Below, one piece after another: positions 1 to 6,987 of a stretch of DNA of 14,204 bases. Origin of the DNA: an uncultured Lachnospiraceae bacterium (GTDB taxonomy: Bacteria; Bacillota_A; Clostridia; Lachnospirales; Lachnospiraceae); contig USDU01000047.1 in NCBI GenBank assembly GCA_900553635.1, positions 1 through 14,204 of the forward strand, given 5' to 3'. The translations under genes were made by a program, and so were the position numbers. Under the pieces are notes generated by a model. It did no database searches. It was not told the DNA's origin and worked only from the letters and a program-made list of their open reading frames with translations. Within the stretch, counting starts at the first letter, position 1; every line of letters starts with the position of its first letter.

Positions 1-732
1 AATGGCGTTCACCGTGTCGGAAGGGTCGTCCTTCAGCCCGTTGGTTCCCAGGAAAATCTGAATCACGTCCGGATCCTTGCCTGTATACAGCTTATAATAC
101 TTCCAGTCGAACATTTCCTGCACCGGATCATAAAAAGGCTGAACGCCCTCGCTCACGCCATCGGAGGAATATTCCGTAGGCTCCAGATAATCCTGGGCCG
201 AGAATCCGCTTCGTCCTTCGTGACTGTACCGTGTCCAGCCTCTTGTTCCCGTAAATGTGATCTGCTCTCCGGACAGATGGTAGATGGTGCGATACCACTC
301 CCGCCCGTCCGAAAGGCTGTCTCCCATATTCATAATCGAGTATTCGCCCTCCAGACGCTCCACCACGTGAAGCGTACTCTTCAGGGTCATCAGCTCATTT
401 ACATTATAGTCAAATACTGTCAGGGTCAGGGAATAATCACCCACCTGCTCCTCTTTTCCGGTGATTGAAAACCGATCCTCCAGATTTTCGCCCACCTGGC
501 AGTCCCAGTTGCAGGCATAGCCAGACCTTAAGCCCGACCATACCACCTCATCGTTGTACAGCTCGATGGTACTGCCCACGGCCACGTACACGTCCTCCGG
601 CAGATAGGCCTCCACCTGAGGCTTATATTTCTTAAGCTCCATCTGTAACATGACATTCCAGACCAGCAGAGCGACGATAACTGCTGCCGGAATTATGAGA
701 AGAAGCTTCTTTTTACTTCTGATTCCGCTCAA
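1..732 (-). CDS. Membrane-anchored SGNH/GDSL hydrolase, partial (C-terminus beyond left edge)
   Basis: The reading frame is open for all 244 codons from 732 to the window edge, so the gene is cut on the left. I chose a TTG start at 730-732: an AAGGAG Shine-Dalgarno sits about 7 nt upstream, and no ATG in frame lies near the N-terminus before the membrane segment. Residues about 7-28 form a basic-then-hydrophobic signal anchor (KKKLLLIIP...). Residues about 35-130 look like a beta-rich accessory domain. The catalytic region then begins with GDS at 137-139 (block I, nucleophile Ser139), an EGRSG stretch near 172-176, and GTN at 229-231 (block III). The terminal DxxH block would lie outside the window. 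The start overlaps the stop of the upstream glycosyltransferase gene by 20 nt, so translation is probably coupled. The family includes esterases that deacylate carbohydrates. An extracellular glycan esterase or acyltransferase is an inference from context; the substrate is unknown. Confidence 0.85.
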   Translation of the reverse strand, partial: MSGIRSKKKLLLIIPAAVIVALLVWNVMLQMELKKYKPQVEAYLPEDVYVAVGSTIELYNDEVVWSGLRSGYACNWDCQVGENLEDRFSITGKEEQVGDYSLTLTVFDYNVNELMTLKSTLHVVERLEGEYSIMNMGDSLSDGREWYRTIYHLSGEQITFTGTRGWTRYSHEGRSGFSAQDYLEPTEYSSDGVSEGVQPFYDPVQEMFDWKYYKLYTGKDPDVIQIFLGTNGLKDDPSDTVNAI

Positions 733-1657
733 TGTTTGTCTCCTTACAGATAAATATGGGCCGGTGCTTGGTCTCCATATAGGTCTTCGCCAGATACTCG
801 CCCAGGATTCCGATACAGAACAGCTGGATACCGCCCAGGAAAATGATGATACAGGTCATAGACGGCCAGCCGGACACTGGATCTCCGTAGAGCACTGTTC
901 GAATGATAATAAAACACAGCGCCAGAAACGCCACAATGCAGAAAAAGACTCCCAGAAACGCAGCCATTACCAGGGGCGCTGTCGTAAAGCCCACAATGCC
1001 CTCAATACTGTATATCAGCAGCTTCCAGAACGACCATTTGGTCTCCCCGGCGCTTCGCTCCACATTTTCATACTCCAGCCACTTGGTGTTGAAGCCGACC
1101 CAGCCAAACAGTCCCTTGGAAAATCGGTTATATTCTCCTAACCGAAGTAACTCACCCACAAACTGCCGGGTCATCAGCCGGTAATCCCGGGCTCCGTCCA
1201 CGATATCCGTCTTGGACAGCCGGTGCATCAGCGCGTAAAAGCGTCTTGCAAAGAAGGAACGGATCGGCGGTTCCCCCTTTCTGGTCACGCGGCGGGTCGC
1301 CACGCTGTCATAGTTTTCCGTCGTAATAATCCGGTACATCTCCGGCAGAAGGCTCGGCGGATCCTGCAGATCCACATCCATAATGGCCACATAATCGCCG
1401 TCCGCATAGGACAGACCGGCGTACATGGCTGCTTCTTTTCCGAAATTCCGTGAAAAGCTCACATATTTCACACGGTCATCCCGCTCTGCCAGCTTCTTCA
1501 TTTCCATGAGGCTTGCATCCCGGGAACCGTCATTTACAAATAATACTTCCAACCGCACCTGAGGCATCTCCCCTGCGGTCTTCGCAATCGCGTCATAAAA
1601 GATAGGAATCGCTTCCTGCTCATTATAACAGGGAACAATAATTGAAATCTTGTCCAT
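713..1657 (-). CDS. GtrB/CsbB-type polyprenyl-phosphate glycosyltransferase (GT2, two C-terminal TM helices)
   Basis: This 314-residue protein opens with a GT2 fold (ISIIVPCYNEQEAI at 4-17, VNDGSRD near 41-47, SRNFGKEAA near 69-77). It has the canonical DVDLQDPP metal/sugar-nucleotide motif at 95-102. Two hydrophobic helices follow, at about 226-256 and 265-290, ending in the GILGEYLAKTYMETKHRP signature of the GtrB/CsbB/YkcC group. Members of that group transfer a sugar from UDP-sugar to undecaprenyl phosphate on the cytoplasmic face. The lipid-linked sugar is then flipped and used to decorate O-antigen, teichoic acid or other envelope glycan. The start lies 2 nt after the stop of the preceding glycosyltransferase gene, so the two are almost certainly co-translated. 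No GtrA-type flippase or GT-C transferase is visible here; they could lie left of the window. The sugar transferred cannot be read from sequence. Confidence 0.9.
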   Translation of the reverse strand: MDKISIIVPCYNEQEAIPIFYDAIAKTAGEMPQVRLEVLFVNDGSRDASLMEMKKLAERDDRVKYVSFSRNFGKEAAMYAGLSYADGDYVAIMDVDLQDPPSLLPEMYRIITTENYDSVATRRVTRKGEPPIRSFFARRFYALMHRLSKTDIVDGARDYRLMTRQFVGELLRLGEYNRFSKGLFGWVGFNTKWLEYENVERSAGETKWSFWKLLIYSIEGIVGFTTAPLVMAAFLGVFFCIVAFLALCFIIIRTVLYGDPVSGWPSMTCIIIFLGGIQLFCIGILGEYLAKTYMETKHRPIFICKETNIERNQK

Positions 1658-1659
1658 AG

Positions 1660-2610
1660 CTATTTTTCTTTTTCTTTCTCCTCGTCGTCAAAACCGCGAA
1701 TCTGGTCAATCAGGAAGGGCGGACGGTTTCTCGCCGCGTCGAAGGCTCTCCAGATATACTCGCCCAGAATTCCCAGCATTACCATGGTCACACCAAAGGA
1801 AAACAGCATCAATACCATCATGGACGTCCAGCCCGGTACGTCCTCCACGCCGGTCAGCCGCTGTACCATCAGTACAATCGCCCAGATAACAGCTCCTGCC
1901 GCATATACACCACCCAGTCCGGTCATAAAGCGCACCGGGAAATAGGAGAAGCTCATCATAGAATCCACAACCAGCTTGATTTTCTTCGACAGGGTCCACC
2001 GGGACTCCCCGATCTCTCTGGCTTTCCGGTGGAAATAAACCTTCTCGGTCTTGAAGCCTACCCAAAGCACCTGCAGAGTTAATGCGGAATTCTTCTCATC
2101 CAGCATCAGCAGCACTTCAATGACCTGACGATCCAGAAGATAACAGTCAAAGCCGCCTTTGGGCATATTTTTCATAATCAGCTTCCGGGTAATGGTGTAG
2201 TAGAGGTTGGCGAAAAACTTCTGAATGGCGCCCTCGTCGCGGTCGGCTCGTACCGCCAGAACCACCTTATTGCCCTCTTTCCATTTCTCGTAAAGCTGCA
2301 GGATCAGCTCGGAATCCTCCTGCAGATCTGCCTGCTTGGTCACAGCACAGTCGCCGGTGCAGACAGAAAGGCCCGCCAGAATGGCGGAATGCTCGCCAAA
2401 GTTTCTGGAAAGCTTCACCAGTCTGACCTTGTCATCCAGATCGCGGATCTGATTCATGATTTCCCAGGAATTATCGCCGGATCCGTCGTCCACGAAGACA
2501 ATCTCGTAATCCTCCAGCTTATGCAGAATCTTCTCTTTCATGTCCTCATAGAGGAGCATCAGGGTATCGGAGTTCCAGTATACCGGAACGATTATTGAAA
2601 GCTTGCTCAT
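1660..2610 (-). CDS. Second membrane GT2 glycosyltransferase, divergent motif (QADLQ)
   Basis: This 316-residue protein has the same architecture as the neighbouring GtrB-like enzyme: LSIIVPVYWNSDT at 4-16, VDDGSGD near 40-46, SRNFGEHSA near 69-77, and two C-terminal membrane helices at about 228-250 and 262-288. It ends with GILGEYIWRAFDAARNRPPF and a charged tail. It differs at the DxDLQDPP site, which here reads KQADLQEDS (92-100): the first acidic residue is Gln93, Asp95 is kept, and the DPP is lost. The protein is full length, so this does not look like decay and may mark a subfamily with a different donor. Its ATG overlaps the stop of the cupin gene (ATGA), which ties it to the amino-sugar pair just upstream. 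By context it may load the sugar made by those two enzymes onto a lipid carrier; that is inference. Confidence 0.85.
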   Translation of the reverse strand: MSKLSIIVPVYWNSDTLMLLYEDMKEKILHKLEDYEIVFVDDGSGDNSWEIMNQIRDLDDKVRLVKLSRNFGEHSAILAGLSVCTGDCAVTKQADLQEDSELILQLYEKWKEGNKVVLAVRADRDEGAIQKFFANLYYTITRKLIMKNMPKGGFDCYLLDRQVIEVLLMLDEKNSALTLQVLWVGFKTEKVYFHRKAREIGESRWTLSKKIKLVVDSMMSFSYFPVRFMTGLGGVYAAGAVIWAIVLMVQRLTGVEDVPGWTSMMVLMLFSFGVTMVMLGILGEYIWRAFDAARNRPPFLIDQIRGFDDEEKEKEK

Positions 2611-3029
2611 CGTCTGCGGGTTCCTCCCACTTCTTTGATAAATTCATCGTAATCGCGGATGTATTCGTGGCCGTCGTAATGGGTGTTAGCCAATACTAAC
2701 AATACGGAATCCGCGCTGAAATCGTACATATCCTTCCAGAGCATGGTGGGCAGATAGAGTCCCATACGGGGACGGTTCAGCTCGATGATATCCTCCTCGA
2801 AACCATTGTCCACGCGCACCTTGCTGGACCCGCTCACGTTGATAAGGACGAATTCAGAATTGCGGTTGGCGTGCTGGCCCCGGACTACTTCACTGTCAGA
2901 ACCATAGATGTAGAAAACACGCTGAATGTCAAAAGGAATATCCTGCGCTCCCTCTACAACCACCAGCTTTCCACGCTCATCGCCCAGATCACCGAATTCC
3001 AGAATCTTGTACTGATCTTTAATACTCAT
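2607..3029 (-). CDS. FdtA/QdtA-like (WxcM C-terminal type) cupin, sugar 3,4-ketoisomerase family
   Basis: The start at 3029 (MSIKDQ...) gives 140 residues, the usual length for FdtA/QdtA. It has a GGGAGAG ribosome binding site about 5 nt upstream. An ATG at 3062 is in frame but lacks a Shine-Dalgarno and would add 11 atypical residues. Family hallmarks are GDERGKLVVVE (15-25), PFDIQRVFYIYG (32-43), RGQHANRNSEFVLI (50-63) and the small beta-barrel pattern throughout. FdtA/QdtA convert dTDP-4-keto-6-deoxyglucose to the 3-keto isomer, which a PLP enzyme then aminates to a 3-amino-3,6-dideoxy sugar. That aminotransferase type is encoded immediately upstream. One anomaly is that the usual HAH active-site pair reads H53-A-N55. 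The stop overlaps the next glycosyltransferase start. Family membership is secure; exact activity is not. Confidence 0.85.
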   Translation of the reverse strand: MSIKDQYKILEFGDLGDERGKLVVVEGAQDIPFDIQRVFYIYGSDSEVVRGQHANRNSEFVLINVSGSSKVRVDNGFEEDIIELNRPRMGLYLPTMLWKDMYDFSADSVLLVLANTHYDGHEYIRDYDEFIKEVGGTRRR

Positions 3030-3064
3030 ATTTTCTCTCCCAGATTTATTAAAATGCGTCATTC

Positions 3065-4156
3065 TTAAAACGCATTGATTGCGTCAATGACGTAAGACTG
3101 TTCTTCCTCTGTCATGCCGTTGTACATAGGCAGAGAAAGTACCTGTGACGCGTACTGCTCGGTAATGGGGAAATCGCCCTTCTTATGACCCAGATACTGA
3201 TAAGCCTCTGACAGATGGGGCGGAATCGGATAGTGAATAATCGTTCCGATCTCCTTTTCCTCCAGATATTTTTTCAGCTCGTCGCGCTGCTCGCTTCTGA
3301 CTACAAACTGATGCCATACGGCGGTGGCACCCTCCTGTACTCCCGGAAGAATCAGTTTGTCGTTCTGAATCTCCGCAAGATATCTGGCCGCAATCTGGCG
3401 GCGCTCCTCCTCGCACTCCTCCACATGGCGCAGACGCACACGAAGAAGTCCTGCCTGTAATTCATCCAGACGCGAGTTAGCTCCGACTACCTTATTGTAA
3501 TAGCGTTTCTCGCTTCCATAATTGCGATACACACGGAAATCCTCAGCCAGTCCCGCGTCCTTCACAACCACTCCGCCGCCGTCACCAAAAGCGCCGATGT
3601 TCTTGGAAGGATAGAAGGAAAAGCAGCCCACATCTCCGAAGGTTCCGGTCATCTGACCATCAAAGCAGGCTCCATGGGACTGGGCACAGTCCTCCACCAG
3701 CTTCAGATTGTATTTTTCTGTCAGCTTCTTGACTTCGGCCATGTTGGAAGCCTGGCCATAGAGGTGTACCACCAGAATCGCCTTGGTGCGCTCAGTGATT
3801 TTCTCCTCGATCTTGGATACATCGATATTGTAATACGGATTCGGCTCCACGAAAATCGGGGTCGCGCCGTTCATGGTGATACCCATAACGCTGGCAATGT
3901 AGGTATTGCCCTGGACAATGACCTCGTCGCCCTTACCGATACCCAGCAGACGAAACGCGATCCACAGTGCATCCAGGCCGCTGGCCAGACCCACGCAATG
4001 ATTGCCGCCTGTATAAGCCGCAAATTCCTCCTCGAAGCTCTTTACCTCATTGCCCAGCACATACCAGCCGGAGCGAAGCACCTCAAGGGCCTTTGACTCA
4101 AATTCCTCCTGATACCGGAAGAAGCCTCTATCCATACGGTTTGCCATAACTTTCAT
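3065..4156 (-). CDS. DegT/DnrJ/EryC1/StrS-family PLP sugar aminotransferase
   Basis: This complete 363-residue protein matches the fold-type I sugar aminotransferases throughout: GLASGLDAL (56-64), GDEVIVQGNTYIAS (76-89), VHLYGQ (130-135), VEDCAQSHGA (154-163, Asp156 against the PLP pyridine nitrogen) and FYPSKNIGAFGDGG (181-194, Lys185 forming the PLP Schiff base). It ends with the usual IHYPIPPH and LPMYNGMTEEE segments. The family makes amino sugars from keto-deoxy nucleotide sugars using glutamate or glutamine. Pairing with an FdtA-like cupin 35 nt downstream of its stop suggests an FdtB/QdtB role, forming a C3 amine on a dTDP-6-deoxy-hexose. No RmlA/RmlB genes for the dTDP precursor are in the window, so those would be encoded elsewhere. 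I kept the ATG at 4156: a GAGG lies upstream of it, while the internal ATG three codons later has none. Confidence 0.92.
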   Translation of the reverse strand: MKVMANRMDRGFFRYQEEFESKALEVLRSGWYVLGNEVKSFEEEFAAYTGGNHCVGLASGLDALWIAFRLLGIGKGDEVIVQGNTYIASVMGITMNGATPIFVEPNPYYNIDVSKIEEKITERTKAILVVHLYGQASNMAEVKKLTEKYNLKLVEDCAQSHGACFDGQMTGTFGDVGCFSFYPSKNIGAFGDGGGVVVKDAGLAEDFRVYRNYGSEKRYYNKVVGANSRLDELQAGLLRVRLRHVEECEEERRQIAARYLAEIQNDKLILPGVQEGATAVWHQFVVRSEQRDELKKYLEEKEIGTIIHYPIPPHLSEAYQYLGHKKGDFPITEQYASQVLSLPMYNGMTEEEQSYVIDAINAF

Positions 4157-4243
4157 TTTACAGCCGCCTCACTTTCTGTCCTTTGCGGCAGACCTGCTTT
4201 TCTCTTTCCTGGAAATGGGCAGATCTATGCCTTATAAAATACA

Positions 4244-5308
4244 TTACTCGTATTTATCATCATAACACGCGTTGAAATATTCGTCAATCGGCTTTCCATC
4301 CGCTTCAGTCAACAGAAGGGTCAGCTTCTCCGCGCCTGTTCCATTCAGATGATCCACGTCGATATAATCGTCAGCTGTCAGCTCCAGGTACTCCGTCTTC
4401 GCCAGATTGAAATCCAGATACTCCACGCCGAAACGCTCCGCCAGCTTCTGCACGTAAGCATGGGCTGAATCGTAGGGACCAATGGCCTCCAGATACTGAT
4501 TGAGGCTCGGCGCTGTCACAAATACCAGACGAATATCATGCTCCCGGCAAAAGCTTACGATTTTTTCTATATAAGAAACAGGATACGTCGTATCCAGCTG
4601 CATGTCATCGGCCACTTTGCCGAAATTGTCCCACCAGGTAATGGCGTCCACGTCCAATCGCGCGTCAGACCAAACGAAGCCCCGACCTGCGTACTGGTCT
4701 GCCTCCACGGTCACCGGCTCGTATTTCCGGTAGCTTTCGGCCTGCTTCTTCGCCAGATTTTCCCGTACGTACGCGAAGTCTCCAAGCTCCTGCCAGCTGC
4801 GCCGGAAGGGAAAGAAGCGGTTCGTGTAATTCTTCGCCTCCGTGGTAGTCAGCAGGAAAGAAAGCTTATTCAAAGAAGGCCGCATATAGTCGGAAATGAT
4901 ATTGGCCTGCACCAGGTCACGGTCTTCGCTGTCCATAAACAGGAACTTGTAGTACATATCCAGATAGACGGTTTTCAGGTCGTAAAGTCTGGCCGCCTCC
5001 CGCAGAAGGTAGTAGGATGTATCGTAATTCTGGGAAGAAGAACCCAGATTGTATGCTGTCCTTCCGGTCAGTTCTTCGTAGAGTTCCGGGTCGTAGGCCC
5101 GGTAGCAATGGGAGCTTCCCAGGAACAGGGTATCAATCTCCTCGCCTGCGTCGGCGCGCTCATAGAGCTCATGCATAGTTAGCCTTGTGTAACTTTGACT
5201 GTCGTCCATCAGGAGGTAATTACAGAGTCTGATGAGACCGCAGAGCAGGGCTATGACTGCCACTATCATCAAAAGCCATCCGAACAGGGCTTGTTTTTTT
5301 GTTTTCAC
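4244..5308 (-). CDS. SGNH-like membrane-anchored protein, probable partner of the MBOAT O-acyltransferase
   Basis: I chose the GTG at 5306-5308, giving 354 residues. It follows AAAGGAGG by 11 nt and places a clean signal anchor at residues about 8-33 (ALFGWLLMIVAVIALLCG). The frame continues upstream to an ATG at 5440, but those extra 44 codons are translated repeat DNA (the residues LRIGA.ERP twice), so I regard them as not part of the gene. The extracytoplasmic part has GSSH at 64-67 (block I Ser) and DVDH at 317-320 (the Asp/His of the SGNH DxxH block). This layout, one TM helix plus an SGNH-like domain beside an MBOAT gene, resembles the AlgI/AlgJ-X and DltB/DltD pairs. In those, the MBOAT protein moves acyl groups across the membrane and the SGNH-like partner places them on the polymer. 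The acceptor here is unknown. Confidence 0.8.
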   Translation of the reverse strand: MKTKKQALFGWLLMIVAVIALLCGLIRLCNYLLMDDSQSYTRLTMHELYERADAGEEIDTLFLGSSHCYRAYDPELYEELTGRTAYNLGSSSQNYDTSYYLLREAARLYDLKTVYLDMYYKFLFMDSEDRDLVQANIISDYMRPSLNKLSFLLTTTEAKNYTNRFFPFRRSWQELGDFAYVRENLAKKQAESYRKYEPVTVEADQYAGRGFVWSDARLDVDAITWWDNFGKVADDMQLDTTYPVSYIEKIVSFCREHDIRLVFVTAPSLNQYLEAIGPYDSAHAYVQKLAERFGVEYLDFNLAKTEYLELTADDYIDVDHLNGTGAEKLTLLLTEADGKPIDEYFNACYDDKYE

Positions 5309-5329
5309 GGAAACTGAAGCCTCCTTTCC

Positions 5330-5525
5330 CGGACGTTCGGCCGCGCCAATTCGCAAAACCGAACTGTTCAAATACGGACGTTCGGTCGCGCCAATTCGCA
5401 AAACCGCTCCTACGGAGCTCTCCGCTGCTTCGCAGCTCATTTTTGCTCATTACCTGGCGCTCATCTCATGCTTCTGTATAGCAGGATTCTTATGCAAGCA
5501 TAAAATCCTGCCACACAGAAGCATG
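5330..5525. repeat. Composite repeat/palindrome element between MBOAT and SGNH genes
   Basis: This 230-nt gap between genes is filled by dense repeat structure. Two 32-nt copies (5330-5361 and 5375-5406) begin CGGACGTTCGG, end CGCAAAACCG and differ at one base. They are spaced with a 45-nt period, so they stay in frame if translated. Two small perfect hairpins follow: GCTCC-TAC-GGAGC (5406-5418) and GCTGC-TTC-GCAGC (5424-5436). A large palindrome (5467-5525) has arms of 11 bp (CATGCTTCTGT/ACAGAAGCATG), then 8 bp (GCAGGATT/AATCCTGC), then about 6 bp around a tiny loop. It begins a few bases after the MBOAT stop codon. The element carries no gene of its own. It looks like a REP/BOX/MITE-type dispersed unit; copies elsewhere in the genome cannot be checked here. 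Confidence 0.8.
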
Positions 5526-5538
5526 GCCGAACTGTTAT

Positions 5539-6975
5539 CTAAAACTGTGTGTAAAGAAATCCGCTGGTATCATAAGCCGCGCCGTACACGCCAAAGATGA
5601 GTACAGCCCCAAGCAGCGCCGTATATATCAGGCACCGCAGCACTGCATTTCGCTCCAGAATCCAGCTTTGGAACGCGAAGCCTTTTTCATTCAGCACGTC
5701 CTTCGCTATCACAGCCAGAATACCAAACGCCAACAGCACCCACTCGAAACTGCCAAGCTGCATACCCGCAAAATCCTGCAAACGGAAATTCGTGAGAATC
5801 ACCCTCAGCATTCCCTTTAAATCTCCCAGGGAATTCACCCGGAACACCATCCAGGTGGCGTCAATGAACAGGAATATCAGTACACGTTTCACTGCGCGCG
5901 GCACTTTCCAATTCTTAATATCGAAAATCTGTCCGATGCCATGCAGCAGTCCCCACAGCAGAAAATGAAAGCCGGTTCCGTGCCAGATACCGCTGACCCC
6001 GAAGGTAATCAGGATATTGACGGCTCTACGAAAGCGCCCCCTGCGGCTGCCCCCCAGCGGAATATACACATAATCCCGAAGAAAGCTGCTTAAGGAAAGA
6101 TGCCACCTGCGCCAGAAATCCTGCACGGAATCCGCCTGATAAGGCCGCTTGAAATTCACCAGCAAATCAAAGCCCAACAGTCCGGCAATTCCTCTCCCCA
6201 TATCCGTATAGCCTGCGAAATCGCAGTAAATCTGAAAAGCGTAAAGCGCCGTCGCCAGAATGATTTCCACGCCGCCGAAGGCCCCAAACTGACTGTACAC
6301 CGCATTAACCGGAATGGCAATGCGATCCGCAATCAACAGCTTTTCGCACAGACCCCAGAGCAATAACAGGGCGCTTCGCCGGATACGCTCCAGATCCCGC
6401 ACCGGGAGCGTACCTATATTCTGAATCTGTCGGAGCAGATTGCCGCTGCGCTCGATGGGTCCCTGCACCAGCTTTGGGAAAAAAGCCTGGAACAGGGCGA
6501 AATTCAGGAGATTACGCTCGGCCCGCACGGTTCCGCGGTAAACGTCGGTTAAATAGCCGATGGCCTGAAAGGTATAGAAGGAAATACCGATGGGCAGGGC
6601 GATATTGCTGCGGTTGTATTTGAAAAAGCAGAGGACCGCCACGTGGAATCCCACGACTGCCACAAAAACGCCCGTTGCCAGGCTGTTTTTTTTCTGCTCT
6701 GAAGCAGAACTTTTTCCGGCTTCCGGCATTGCCTTTGATTCTGCCTCAGCTTTTTTTACGCCATTTGTTATTCCATATTTTTCCAGTATCAATCCGGCCA
6801 CCCAGGTCACCAGTGTGGACCCGATCAGCACCGCCAGATACTTTGTCCCAAAGGTCCCTAAAAAAACATAACTGGCCGCAAGAAGCCACACTGTCCGGAA
6901 CCGTCCGGGCAGCATTAGATATACAAGCCATACGATTGGAAAAAAGACCAGAAAGGCCAGCGAAGTAAATCCCAT
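5539..6975 (-). CDS. MBOAT-family membrane O-acyltransferase (AlgI/DltB-like)
   Basis: This 478-residue polytopic membrane protein starts at an ATG with a GGGAGG site 4-5 nt upstream. MBOAT signatures appear in order: PIGISFYTFQAIGYL.DVYRG (128-147), FFPKLVQGPIER (165-176), FQIYCDFAGYTDMGRG (247-262), a stretch FWRRWHLSLSSFLRDYVYIPLGG (287-309, His292) and GVSGIWHGTG (326-335, catalytic His332). The loop at about 70-98 is lysine/glutamate-rich and probably cytoplasmic. Family members such as AlgI and DltB move acetyl or D-alanyl groups across the membrane for transfer to exopolysaccharide or teichoic acid. The SGNH-like gene next downstream is the expected partner, and an acyltransferase-3 gene lies 12 nt upstream. 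The polymer modified, and acetyl versus another acyl group, cannot be told from sequence. Confidence 0.93.
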   Translation of the reverse strand: MGFTSLAFLVFFPIVWLVYLMLPGRFRTVWLLAASYVFLGTFGTKYLAVLIGSTLVTWVAGLILEKYGITNGVKKAEAESKAMPEAGKSSASEQKKNSLATGVFVAVVGFHVAVLCFFKYNRSNIALPIGISFYTFQAIGYLTDVYRGTVRAERNLLNFALFQAFFPKLVQGPIERSGNLLRQIQNIGTLPVRDLERIRRSALLLLWGLCEKLLIADRIAIPVNAVYSQFGAFGGVEIILATALYAFQIYCDFAGYTDMGRGIAGLLGFDLLVNFKRPYQADSVQDFWRRWHLSLSSFLRDYVYIPLGGSRRGRFRRAVNILITFGVSGIWHGTGFHFLLWGLLHGIGQIFDIKNWKVPRAVKRVLIFLFIDATWMVFRVNSLGDLKGMLRVILTNFRLQDFAGMQLGSFEWVLLAFGILAVIAKDVLNEKGFAFQSWILERNAVLRCLIYTALLGAVLIFGVYGAAYDTSGFLYTQF

Positions 6976-6987
6976 ACTTTCCTCCCT

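Noticed and set aside
2607..3062. Longer start for the cupin at 3062
   Set aside because: There is no Shine-Dalgarno there, while GGGAGAG lies just before the ATG at 3029, which gives the normal family length.
4157..4243. Possible terminator between the SGNH and aminotransferase genes (AGATCTGC...GCAGGTCT)
   Set aside because: An 8-bp stem can form, but the loop is long and no U tract follows, so it is not a convincing terminator.
4538..5182. A 214-codon plus-strand open frame opposite the SGNH gene
   Set aside because: It is a shadow of a gene with clear GSSH and DVDH motifs and has no ribosome binding site or recognisable domain.
5220..5450. A 76-codon minus-strand frame with repeated FANWR-type residues over the repeat element
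   Set aside because: It is the third-frame reading of the 45-nt repeats, overlapping the SGNH start. The repetition comes from DNA, not from protein selection.
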